A stretch of 64,000 nucleotides of DNA from Stereum hirsutum FP-91666 SS1 (taxonomy: Eukaryota > Basidiomycota > Agaricomycetes > Russulales > Stereaceae): positions 671,514 to 735,513 of the forward strand of contig NW_006763139.1 of the NCBI RefSeq assembly GCF_000264905.1, written 5' to 3'. The notes beneath the pieces are model-generated. The model was not told where the DNA came from and did no database searches. It worked only from the letters and a program-made list of their open reading frames with translations. Position 1 is the first letter of the stretch; every line of letters begins with the position of its first letter. Below are positions 46,752 to 57,604 of the stretch, piece after piece. Both the position numbers and the translations under genes were made by a program.

Positions 46752-48114
46752 TCAGTCCAGCCAGAGCTTCCCCCTCGACTCTCCATCGGAGCTGATCAAC
46801 CCCAGACCCATCAAGATCGCAGAGATGTCCCCACTGACACCACTTAGACTTCCGGTGGTATCCTCGAGCGTATCGTCGTCCGAATCGTCCAAGCCCAGCT
46901 CGGAGAACAGCTCTTCCAACGCTTCGTCCCCATCCAGATCGACTGGGTCCGGGAAATCGGGCTCGTACATGACGACGAACGCAGGTCGAACCGCATCGTT
47001 ATCGTACACGACCGTCTCCTCGTAATTCAGATCTCCTCCTGGTTGGCCGGTCACCTGTGTTAATAAAATGAAAGGACGAGCATGCCATGAGTATCGTATA
47101 TCAGCCAGCGGGATCAAAGAGAACACAAAGGTGTGGCGATGCAGTGAACGCGCATACCGAGTCGTAACCGCGAGGCGCGGCTTTGAGACGCTGGTCTGTG
47201 CGTGTCAGGATGCGTGGCCTCCCTAGAACGACGCGTGCGAGGATCATGGCCTTTGAGTTTGAGGCCTGGAGCTCCGCAAGTCCAGATGCGTCGTCGACGT
47301 AGTCGTCAGCCTCTATGAAAGATAGTTTGTGAGAGCCTCCAAATACAAAGGAAGAATGCGAAACTTACTCGATGAGATTGAGGTTAGGTAGATCCCTTTT
47401 CCGAATCTATTGTATGGTGAACGAGCCTAAGAACCTTTTGAAGATGTTGCGATGGCAAAGGATGTTCGTACCTCTGGAAATTATGCCTCGCGCCTGTGCG
47501 ATCACGGAGCGCCATGAGACCTCGAGAGCGCACGCAATAAAATATGGGGACGTACCGCTTCGTTCCACCTCAAATGATCCACGAAGTATAGAGCAGAGCG
47601 CGCACGAAGACGATAGACAAGGCTGGGCATAGCTGTCTTCTTGGCCAAGAGGGCAGCCTTTGGGTGTACCATGAAACTGAAAGGACTCCGTATGAAATGC
47701 CTTCCTGTCTCTAAAGGAATGAGACACGTTAGAGGCATCGCGGGTGGAGTGCACAGTGAAGTCAATTTCACCTATATTTCTCGTACGACTGCATGCCCTC
47801 CTTGTCGTACTTGACCTCGAAGATCTTCGTAACACGCATTCTTTCTTTGTTGCTGTGCTTCCATCCTGAGAGGAATAGTTCCTCGACTGGCAATGCAAGC
47901 TCTCAGTGTTGGAGTGGACGAGGACTCTCATTCATCCCCGAGACTCACTATAGAAGAACCGGGTGTCAACTCGCTCAACTGAGACCAGCTCAGGGGACGA
48001 AAACAGACTATCAATACGTTTAGGATGGTCAGTTCCAGAGATAGTGAGGTATAAAAGCAAGGGTCTTCACCTTGTGGTGCAGTTGAACGGAAGGGCTTTC
48101 GGGAAGGAAGGCAT
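46752..48114 (-). CDS. PARP-fold ADP-ribosyltransferase-like protein
   Basis: Eight exons (48114-48071, 48007-47949, 47865-47772, 47710-47556, 47493-47472, 47406-47369, 47312-47158, 47054-46752) close to 289 residues. The PARP signature is complete: His79 in QFHGT, Tyr131 in FGKGIYLTS and Glu202 in NYEETVVYD. These match the H-Y-E triad and the FGKGIYF word of PARP1. Cysteines in CLSSSCALC, next to SILRGSF, are typical of short fungal PARP-like proteins. The fifth exon is only 22 nt (47472-47493); without it the frame fails at the tyrosine motif. The C-terminal 70 residues are acidic (DSDDDTLED). Expected reaction: transfer of ADP-ribose from NAD+ to an unknown target. Whether it makes mono- or poly-ADP-ribose is not known. 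It converges on the NADAR gene. Confidence 0.85.
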
Positions 48115-49265
48115 GATGGAGCTGTGTCAGTTGTCGCTTTCCTGGCTGTGCCTTATAAGTTAGGGGAACAATGGACACCAGGAAAACACGAGGCTGGCAC
48201 AAAGGTAAAGGGCTGGCCAAGCACAACGTTCCAGGCTCGTGAATACGCAGTGGCATGCCATTAATTGCAGATCGCGATATTTCTTGTGTGGCGATACAGT
48301 CGACATGCAACCAAGGATCGAAACAGTGGCTTGCTTTAAGCTTCCCGTGCATGGTTAAAAGCCGACATACTCTCCAAAGACGTGTTGATTATGATCTGGT
48401 CAGCGAGACTACATCATTCGAACCCAAAGAAACTAGCAGAATGGTCAAGTAGCAATGATATCCATGTCCCGGTTGTTGACAGACCGCTGACAGCCAAACA
48501 CTCAAGAGATATTGAGTACTGCCAGTTCTACCGTGCGCAACAGGTGATTAGACTTGACCTGGAGATGTTGAACTCGTTGTGGGAGGCAGCGATGTGGCAG
48601 TGGCCGCGCAGTAATAAGTATGACTCGGAGTATCAGCGAAGGCGAGCACCAAAGGCATGAGGAGGAAGCATACTAGTCTAGAAAGGAAGGACTCGGACTC
48701 ACTGATCATGACGGTCATGAGGTCACTCGAAAAGGTAAAAGGTATAACAATGAATGGTCTCGAAAATCTTGAAGCAGAATGGCTGGGTCGCAAAAGCCTC
48801 AGCCCGTTCCGAAAGCCCCACAGCGGGTGTAGTAGCGACAAGGATACCAGGCAAGAAGAGACAGGGTACTACGCTGTCTCTAGGTTTCTGGGGCCGGTGG
48901 GGAGGATGCCAGTGGTCGGGATGCCGAGGATACGTGATTCTTTGTAGTAGTCGCTTCATATACAGTTCTGGATTGGTCGGAGCACGTGCATGGCGAGGGT
49001 ATAGGATTGTGCGATCCTCAAAGGAGGTATGTCGCGGAACGTTCAAGTTGAAGTCGCAAGTCCGAGGATGCATAGGGATGCATGACACCGACAAAGTGTG
49101 GCGAGGTGTTTATATATGCGGCGATAGCCGGAACACGAATTGTGGCCACGCACGAAACTCACAAATCATGTAATACTAACTGCACACTTTACCAATGTTT
49201 CCGCATTGCTTATAACGAAGTTACAGGTACAAAAATCAATCATATCCATGTATCACTGCACCACC
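48115..49265. other. Intergenic, no supported gene
   Basis: Short overlapping frames on both strands, none with a domain or a consistent exon series. The left part holds the promoter of the PARP-like gene. Confidence 0.4.
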
Positions 49266-50742
49266 TCAATATCCCGCCCAGATCAACCTCTCATGCTCCT
49301 TCAAGACCGCCTCTACCTCCTCTAGATCCGCCTCCTTCACCAATAAATCCCAAAATTCTTGCGCCTGGCTCCTACTCCTCCTCCCATGTACGAACCGGTT
49401 ATTACTCGGGAAAGTATACCCTTCAGCCGTACTTGATATGACGTTCCAGGTCTCGTCCTCCGTCAAACTGCCAGTCTTCTTACGCGCGAGGAGCTCAAGA
49501 TAGACGGCGATACACATGGAGAGCCTATCCTCGGCATCGCCGGAACGGCCAAAGGCGGAGGAGACTTGCAAGAGGTTGGCGATGCGGTTGATGGACGTGG
49601 ACGAGTTGTTTCCGGCCCCATGGTAGATAGAAGGACTGAAAAACACGGCGTCGCCCTTCGAGAGGGGGACTTGAACTTTGTGGGCCTCAAAGAAAGCCTT
49701 GAACTGATCAACGTCTGGATGAACGATTGATATGACGTTAGTTGCGGCGATAGAGTGGTCGAACAGCTAGGAAGGGAGATGACGGGAACGGGAAACTGAC
49801 TCTGAGCTAGATAACCAGCGTCATAAAGGTTTGAGTACGGCAGAAACTTGGTAGGACCAGATTCCATGGGCATATCGACGTGCGCAATGGCGCCTTGAAG
49901 GGTGAGGTAGTGGGCCGCCATATGCATGTGAGTGGGAAAAAGTGCCGCAGAACCGGACTCGACCACTTTATCTAGTAGGTAGAGGGGGAAAGAGTAAGAT
50001 CTCATGAGACACGGCGGCTACTAGATGAGAACACAGACTGACCACCATGGATGACAGGGTTGTGAACGGCGGAGCCCATATGATAATCCCTGTGCATTCT
50101 TTGAGCCTTATTTCCTGGGATGCACTGGCTAATCTGTGCAAGACGGGTAGGCATGGGTGAAGACCGCGAACAAGTGTACGAAGTATGGCTTACCTGGCTC
50201 GTCATCTGGTACCATGGGCCCAACCACGCACCAGAAGCAAGCGCCACAACATCGTTCTTATAGTAGTCGACGAACGCCTTTGGACTCTTCAAGACATGTT
50301 TCTTCCCCGTGTCGCATACAATATAGTTCTCTTCCCGCTCCTTTGTGTCGATAGCCCTCTGCTCCTCGATAAGCTCCGTCAACACCTTCGTGCTCTCATC
50401 CAACTCATCAAGGTTGTCGTATGCCCCTTTGAAGATGGCAACACCAGGACCGGAGCGGAGGACACTGATGAACTCCTCGCGGAGAGGGAGGTTGGCAGGG
50501 TCGGTCCAGTTGGATGTTAAAAGGCCTTGCTTGCGAAGAGAGGGGCAGTCGTAGATTGGGACGAGGTCGGCTGCGATGGAGGAGGCCAGAGGGTACGAGG
50601 AGGCGGATGCCTTTCGACCGATGATGAGCTGCTGGAACTCATCGAAGGAGATGTCGTCGTTCGTGAGATATGGCTCAATAAGAGGCAGAGTGACGCCATG
50701 AAGGTCGGTCAGGGGCTTTACACTTCTGCTAGTACCGTTCAT
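49266..50742 (-). CDS. Phytanoyl-CoA dioxygenase (PhyH) family protein
   Basis: Exons 50742-50194, 50133-50039, 50000-49801 and 49714-49266 give 430 residues. The Fe(II)-binding HxD motif is in RMHRDYHMG and the distal histidine in PSIYHGAGNN. The following NRIANLLQVSS supplies the arginine expected to hold 2-oxoglutarate. Conserved surroundings are PGVAIFKGAY, KSPKAFVDYYKND, SYSFPLYLLDKVVESGS and LPYSNLYDAGYL. Such enzymes hydroxylate small molecules with O2 and 2-oxoglutarate; the substrate is unknown. The second intron (38 nt) uses a weaker GTCTGT donor and is the least certain junction. The start at 50742 is the first ATG; the frame upstream of it has no ATG. A TATATAG word lies about 155 bp upstream. 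Confidence 0.88.
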
Positions 50743-51887
50743 GTTGGGCAAATAAGAGTGGCCTGTTCGTGTAACGCAGTACTAGGCTCAAAGATACGGG
50801 GATTGGGAGGACGAACAACAAGAAGGCAGGTGTTTTAAGGGTGTCTGCCTGGGTACCTATGAGCAGAAGACGAATCTGAGGGCCAGCTATTGGCCACTAT
50901 ATAGCATCGATATCCTAGCCAGGACCAATCCCCTATCGTCCGTGGAAGCCTCCGGATAAACCTCGGGTGTGGCCCAGAGAGTGTTTGCGCATTGATTTCA
51001 AATGCTTCTGCGAGGCGGCCATGCAGCTTGAGAGCGGAAACTCACCGGAGCTGAGACAAAGTCAGATCATCTCGATTTTAACATCATGTTTTACATCCAG
51101 AGAGATTTGTGTAGAGCGGTGCTGACCCTTTGAGCCGCGCGGACACACTGTTGGAGTATTGACGAGGGTTCAGTGATGACCACTTCTTCGTCTGGAAGAA
51201 GATTCCAAATCTCAGCATGTTGAGGCTGCAAGGAAACGTCACTAGATCAGTGGCGTGCTCTGTGGGTATGATTACGGCGTGTCTGCTCAATCGACCTACT
51301 CACGTTCATAGTAGACATTGACATGCACAGTTCGACAGCCCATAGGATTCTATGTAAAAGGAATATATATCTTGAGGGTAGATTGTCCGCCAAATGGACC
51401 AACACTGATTTATGGAGCGAAGCTTTTACTGAGCGTCGAGGAGAAACTGAGTTCCCGTACACTTGATAGCATGTTGCGAGTAGACATGTTCGCGCTAGAA
51501 AAGTCGATGAAGGGACCCTTGGTGGAAGAAAGACCGCTGAGGAGCGAGTCTTGCCTTTAGGAAGCGCTGTAAGGCACTGAGGACGAACATTTTCGCCCGT
51601 AGCCACCAAGACTGGTTCATGAATACACAGAGGTCGTGGAAGGAAGGAAACCAAGTCGGTGCCACTCCGAATCATGTTCGTTGATTTCTTAGCCTCGGGC
51701 CAACCCGGAAGTGGCGCTCACTTACGCCACGCGCATAAGTTGAATGCTGCTGGATTCCACCACTGGCATTATGTAGACCATGTTTTCATTTTGAATTGTA
51801 GGTCACATCAATTGCGTTGAATAAAGAAGCTGGTGGAGGCTATCCCGAGGTCGAGAAGTTATACCAGGTACTTACGTTCGAAGGATA
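50743..51887. other. Intergenic, no supported gene
   Basis: Promoter region of the PhyH gene, then sequence with only short frames. Nothing recognisable is encoded. Confidence 0.4.
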
Positions 51888-51891
51888 CAAA

Positions 51892-52159
51892 TACTGTACT
51901 TTTTCGACCGTAGGTTCGTGGGAATATTTGGTAAGCCGTGACCACCGCTGGGCCACGGTTCGTCTGTGTGGGCCACGCGTGATGAACCAGCAAAATTGTT
52001 CGCATTTAGGCCCGAAATTGAATTTTGGCTATTTTCGGGGCAAATTGGTCACAGTTTCTTGTTCACGAACTCAAGTATGAGCGTGACCGGCTGGCCAAAT
52101 ATGTTCGCCGGCGCACCCAGAGTGATGCGTGACGAACCTACGGTCGAAAAACTACAGTA
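51892..52159. mobile_element. MITE with about 32-bp terminal inverted repeats
   Basis: The left end (TACTGTACTTTTTCGACCGT, continuing AGGTTCGT) is mirrored at the right end (ACGAACCTACGGTCGAAAAA followed by CTACAGTA). The inverted repeats are about 32 nt with one or two differences. The element is 268 bp and encodes nothing. It is flanked on both sides by CAAA (51888-51891 and 52160-52163), a possible 4-bp target-site duplication. The interior has smaller inverted words. It lies 60 bp from the 3' end of the cyclin C gene. Confidence 0.75.
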
Positions 52160-52221
52160 CAAAACAAACCCCGAAATGAATCGAAATTAATATAACGTGC
52201 GACATGGACTGATGAATTCCT

Positions 52222-53802
52222 TCATCCGGCTGCCTGAGTCCTCTCCAACATCTTGTTCACCGCTACCGGCCGCCCAGACGCAGGATGCGCCAAATCCGCC
52301 ATCTTAGCTTCCCTCATCTTGAACAGCAGCCTGGTAAGTATCGTAGGCGTGACGATCGAACTTCCACCCTCTGTTCCCTCTCGTCCCGTGAATAGAGGTG
52401 TACCTTCGATGCTTCCATCCCCACTGCCCAACCTAGATCCAGAACGTTTCGTACCAGCGCTGGCCATCGACCCGCCCCTTGCTGAAGTAGATCCCGAACC
52501 AAAACCTGCGCCACTGCGACCTGATTCAGCTATAGCGTCATCTTTGTAGCGTTCCCAAAGTGTGTACAAAGCGATGATTTCCTGAGCGATGGTGGCAATA
52601 AGTGACATGGAGACATTCAAGCCGGCCATAAACCCGATCGCGTCTGGCTGCGATTTCTTCTGTGACGAAGTTGAGCCGGAACTATTGCGAGAGGAACGTC
52701 GCGAGGGCTGGGCAGGATCGGGCTTCACTGGAGATTGTGACTGTGACTGTGAGGGAGACCTGGAAGGCAGCGGCAGGGTTGCGCGAGTCGTGGGGTTGAG
52801 GACAAGGGTGAGGTAGATGGCGGCAATGGCGATTAGATGAGGTGGGTATAGAAGACAGATGTCAGAGCGATAAGTGTCGTTGATGATGAACCTAGTCAAG
52901 CTTGTTAGTGATATACTTTAACTCCATGAGTTGAGCACTATACCAGGCCATCTGCAGGGGTCCTTCCTGCAGCTCAAGTTTACCCTCACCGGTGCCCCAA
53001 TATCGTGGACCATCGTCGATTCCGATTCCCAGTTCTCCGGCTTCTGCACTACCGGCACCATTCTCCTTCCCGCACAGAGCCATGAGGGTTCGATACGGAT
53101 GAAAGATGGTGAGATCACATTCGAGGTCATCCACGAGGTAGAACTCCATCTCTGCGAGCTTAGAGTTGTCTGAAGGGAAGTGCTTGATGCCATATCCCTC
53201 CTCTAAATGGTCACACTTTGTCAGTGACGGGCGAGGGAATGCTACCTGAGAAGCGGCTGACTGACGGCTGAAAAGTTGGCGAGATTCAGACACTACGTTC
53301 TTGATGTGCACGGGAGATTCCTCCGCCTTAGCGGCGACGTAGCAGCATGCGGAGATGACAATAAAGGGATCAGTCTCGCAGTAAGAGTTCTTGATATAGA
53401 ACCGGCGGAAGAATATCGTCGCAGTAGCAATAACTCTTTGTCTCAGCGAGAGACGCTTCCCAAGTTTGGATATCACTACGAGTGCAGAGGAGATACGTAT
53501 TAGCTGTTGTGTTCAGACCCGTTCTATAGGGCGAAGATTTGATGGAGTGAACCATCGGAGAACGCCACTCAGGGCATGTGAGGCGCGACCCTAAAGGTAT
53601 GGCTTACGGTTCGCAAAGTAGATATTCAAAAAATCGAGCAGTTCCGGGTCTTCGACATACATCAAGTCGTCGGAACGTGCTTGCCTAAGAGTGGCGCGGT
53701 CCACGACCCAGCGTTTACTGGAGGAATAAAGTCATCAGTAAATGGTGGCTACATGCCTGACTGGACGCACTATTGGGAGCTAGCCCAGTAATCAGTAGCC
53801 AT
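52222..53802 (-). CDS. SSN8: Cyclin C, Mediator kinase module (Ssn8/Srb11-like)
   Basis: Exons 53802-53771, 53717-53608, 53475-53266, 53202-52944 and 52891-52222 join to 426 residues. Cyclin C signatures are clear: MATDYWASSQYKRW, LGKRLSLRQRVIATATIFFRRFY, CETDPFIVISACCYVAAKAEE and EMEFYLVDDLECDLTIFHPYRTL. Cyclin C partners Cdk8 in the Mediator kinase module and regulates RNA polymerase II transcription. The protein is longer than the animal version (about 280). One reason is a Ser/Pro/Gln-rich insert of about 45 residues (SQSQSQSPVKPDP, SSRNSSGSTSSQKK) between helices of the second cyclin fold. The other is a Gly/Ser-rich C-terminal extension. The start at 53802 agrees with the family's conserved beginning. 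Confidence 0.93.
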
Positions 53803-54062
53803 TGTAGTACCGGCTATTGCTGAGAACAACAAGCCACACTGGCAATGCTCATGTTCGTGTTTGTGGTGGATGCTCGAAGCAAAGGAAGGTGGCGCCAATT
53901 TCACGTCAGCGCTCGTTGTCTGCACGGTCAGGTGACAACTTGAAGAAACGCGACGCGCCGGGGAATCGGGATGCATCAAACGCTGTCGCGTCCAATAGAT
54001 GTATATAGGCATCGAGTCTGTAGTTTACACGTATATTAATGATGTAAAAACGATGCGGCATG

Positions 54063-55163
54063 CTATGGAACGTATTTGATAGTAGAAATCTGTCCGAGAG
54101 CCGGTACCGGAGGCATCCGTGTCCTACTGTTCGCAATTGCAAACATTGATGAGGAAATCGATCTTTGGGGTGGAGAGAAGACTTTCTCCCGTTTGGGCGT
54201 CCCTATTATCTTGAGCTTCGCCTTGTATCTCTCGCTCTCCAAATTCAACTTCTTCACCTCCTGAGCCAACCACAGCGCAAAGTCCCTGAGCTCCCGACTG
54301 CTCTTCTGCAGAGCTTCGACTTCTTCCCTAATCTGTTGGATAGTCTGCAAGGCCTCGTTCCTCTCCTCAAAGAGCTCGTTTTGGTAGGTCACGTACATTG
54401 CCCATCGAGAAAGCCGTCCCCGTACTCGTCGAAGAAATCCGGTTCGATCCAAGTAGACGAGAAACTCCTCTAGAGGCCGATTGAGTTCGAAAGGGACTTG
54501 GATATTCCGGGCAAATTGTGTAGAAGTGACTATCGATTTGAACACCTAATGGGGTCATATTTCGGAGCAAATGTGAGTCCAATGCAGAGATACGACATTT
54601 CAGACGACGAGAGTTTCTGAGGAACATACCGTGACTGCGTACTCCATCCCCTCTTCAATCTTAACAAATGCGTAGTCCCTCACGTTATAGTATGACCCTT
54701 CAGCTTCCTGTTCTGCCCAGTGCTCTTGCCAGTCCCAGCTATTGATGCTATCCCTCTCCGTCGACTCGATGTGACGCCACTCGCATGTACTCCGTATGAT
54801 ATAGCCCAGTTCGCTATCCCACTCTTTGAGCCTTTGGATGATTACATCACCGCCTTTGAGGCTGAGGATGTCGTGTTGCTCGAAGTATTTGCCCTCGATA
54901 AGTGAAGATTCGGCGAGATGGTTGACAAGTTCGGATATAGTATTGTGGCGAAAGTTTGGGTCATGTCCAAGATGTTCTCCGAGTGATGTATAGTCGGGCG
55001 TAAAGCTTCTGGTGATAGTAGTAGACGGTGTGTAACGGGATAGCAAAACCGGAAGCCGAGAGACTTGGCTAGTTGGGCTAGGTTGCGCCACGAGAGCTCC
55101 TAGACGTGATGGGCGAGTGGGCGGTGTATGAGGATGGTATGGATCGAAAGGTTTGGAGGACAT
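54063..55163 (-). CDS. Hypothetical coiled-coil protein, 338 residues
   Basis: Two exons (55163-54630 and 54545-54063) with a clean 84-nt intron. No family recognised. The N-terminal 60 residues are Pro/Ser/Thr-rich. An ordered part follows (ISELVNHLAESSLIEGKYFE, DILSLKGGDVIIQRLKEWD, WDWQEHWAEQE). Exon 2 has a globular start (FELNRPLEEFLVYLDRTGFL) and then a clear coiled coil (NELFEERNEALQTIQQIREE, VEALQKSSRELRDFALWLAQ). The end is basic. The start at 55163 (MSSKPFDPYHPH) is favoured over an in-frame upstream codon because the extension has unlikely composition. Confidence 0.7.
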
Positions 55164-55920
55164 TTTAAAATCGAGGGCCACGGCGTTGTGAGAGGATGGA
55201 GATTTAGAAGAGCAGTGAGGGACAGCTTTGATAAAACGAGTACAATGGCCCCGTCCGATGAATAGACTCATTATGAACCGGACTGCACGGTGAGTGGAAG
55301 TCTCTCCGTGTCTCACCACGACCCTGAGCCGGTGACTCGGGCACCGGGGTCAGCACCCGAGAAAGAGTTCTGAGACAATGAACAAGCCTGATACTATCCA
55401 CGTCGAGAAGCGGCCAATAAGGGGTGCTCATAGGTCAACGCAACCAGCTACGGCGACGTCGCGGATTGGGTCTGCGCTGAAAATCCCCCATCGATGACAC
55501 AAATGTAGTTTAGCACCCTCAAGCTACCTCTTGTAGAAGTATAGTGTGTCTTGCGTGTGTCTTTATTCCAACCGCGTCTTGTCTCGGAGAATATATAAAT
55601 TTATTCAACGAGGGGTATAGAAATGACAACTGTGCAATCCGTGACTCTGCAGACTGGACGATTCAAAAAGGAGAGTAGGGATGTAGAAAGGAATAATAAG
55701 GGGAAACTAGGAGAATCTGACTCAACGATACTAATGATGTTTTCTTATTTTCTTCTTTTTATTTTATTTTGTGGATTTTGTGATCTGCCAACACACTGGA
55801 CCGAACAAGCGTAATCTAGAAAACCGGCACATCAGCTCGTGCGTTTCTCTAAAGCTTGGTGACGACCCACTTTATCTTTTATTCTTTCGAGGTTCTGTAT
55901 TTGGATGGCCGTTCGTATCC
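55164..55920. other. Intergenic, no supported gene
   Basis: Promoter side of the coiled-coil gene and 3' side of the actin gene. AT-rich between 55590 and 55760. The two short plus-strand frames here are not supported. Confidence 0.4.
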
Positions 55921-57509
55921 CTAGAAACACTCTGCGAATGGGACAACAGTCAGCACGTGTAGTGCCACGAAGCCAATATTGAACTCACTGCGATGGACAA
56001 TCCCAGGTCCCATCTCATCGTACTCCTGCTTCGTGCACCACATCGTCTGGAACGTGCTCAAGCTTGCCAAAATTGATCCTCCGATCCACACCGAGTACTT
56101 GCGCTCGGGTGGCGCGATGACCTTGACCCTCATGCTGGATGGAGCGGAGTTGGTGAGCTCCTTCTGCATGCGGTCAGCAACGCCGGGGAGCATAGTGGTG
56201 CCGCCAGAGAGTACAATGTTGCCGAAGAGATCACGGCGAATGTCGAGGTCACACTTCTGGATCGAGTTGAAACTGAAAGCATACAATAAGTCAGCGGACG
56301 CCCAAAAGACAATATGACAAACACTTGCGTACGCTATATCATGGATACCGGCGGACTCGATACCGACGAAGCTGGGCTGGAAGAGCGCCTCAGGAGCACG
56401 GAACCTGCAGAGTCCATGAGCACTACGGTAGTCGTGTGATGGGCAATGCCGGCAAACCTCTCGTTCCCGATGGTGATGACTTGCCCGTCAGGCAGCTCGT
56501 AATTCGCCTCGATCTTGGAGGACTCAGCTGCGAGTTGAAGCTCCTTCTCAAAGTCAAGTGCCACATAGCACAACTTCTCCTTGACGTCCCTGACGATTTC
56601 ACGCTCGGCGGTAGTGGTGAAGGAGTAGCCACGTTCCATAAGTCTGGTCACCAGATGGTCCGTGAGGTCTCTCCCGGCTAGGTCGAGCCTCTGAATAGCG
56701 TGGGGGAGAGAGAAACCTTCGTAGATAGGGACGGTGTGGGTGACACCATCACCGGAGTCGAGCACGATACCAGTAGTACGGCCGGAGGCGTAGAGGGAGA
56801 GCACGGCCTGAATCTGAACGTGAAAAGCGGGAGAGTTGAATGTCTCGAACATGATCTGGGTCATCTTCTCGCGATTGGCCTTGGGGTTCAGCGGAGCTTC
56901 GGTAAGAAGGATGGGGTGCTCTTCGGGCGCAACACGGAGCTCGTTGTAAAAAGTGTGGTGCCAGATCTTCTCCATGTCGTCCCAGTTGGTGACGATACCG
57001 TGCTCGATGGGATACTTCAACGTGAGGATACCACGCTTCGACTGAGCCTCATCACTGAAGAATAATGCGTGATGAGCATCGTCAAGAAACACGGTGCAGG
57101 CGCTGAAAGACGGCTCACCCGACGTATGAGTCCTTCTGACCCATTCCGACCATCACGCCGGTATGACGGTGCCTACCAACGATCGAGCTATATGCGCAGA
57201 TGGAAGTTAGCTATAGTTTATGGAATAGACGAGTGGATGAGGCTCACGGAAAAACGGCTCGAGGAGCGTCGTCGCCTGATAACATGAACTGAGCTATCGT
57301 CGGTCATTGGAATAGGAATTAGTTCATTACCTGCGACTATGAGAGCACTATTAGTTCAATCCAAGGTCAAAGGACGGTGGGGAGCACTTACAGCCAGCCT
57401 TGCACATTCCAGAGCCATTGTCAAGAACCTACAGGCGCCATATTAACAAACCGTTCGAGTAGAGTTAGCAAGTACTTGAACTTACGATAGCGGAAATTTC
57501 GTCATCCAT
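55921..57509 (-). CDS. Actin (conventional type, second basidiomycete actin)
   Basis: Nine exons (57509-57486, 57428-57392, 57336-57331, 57275-57248, 57187-57119, 57054-56458, 56404-56333, 56272-55989, 55931-55921) yield exactly 375 residues, the standard actin length. Nucleotide-binding loops are intact: [19 protein letters not shown], and Gln137 in [11 protein letters not shown]. Other landmarks are [44 protein letters not shown] and [20 protein letters not shown] 6-nt microexon (57331-57336) supplies FAG, and an 11-nt last exon supplies the KCF end. Some substitutions relative to ordinary actin ([34 protein letters not shown]) suggest the divergent second actin found in mushrooms rather than act1. 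It builds cytoskeletal filaments. Confidence 0.95.
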
Positions 57510-57596
57510 TTGTATCGAGAAACTTTGAATGAAGATGAGATGAGCTGTTTAAGAGTATGAGAGATGCGGATGGCAGACCTTGCATCAGAGGTGGTG

Positions 57597-57604
57597 CTTT
57601 TATA
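57597..57604 (-). promoter_or_regulatory. TATA box of the actin gene
   Basis: TATAAAAG on the minus strand, about 90 bp before the start codon at 57509, a strong and well-placed match. Confidence 0.65.

Noticed and set aside
47400..47580. Use of the GTGGAACG donor at the end of the PARP FHGT exon
   Set aside because: It is a weak donor and removes the GARHNFQ link. The GTACGT donor plus the 22-nt exon fits phases and family sequence.
57240..57400. Direct splice from the second to the fourth actin exon
   Set aside because: It would delete two universally conserved residues. The 6-nt exon between them has proper splice sites and is mirrored in the paralogue.
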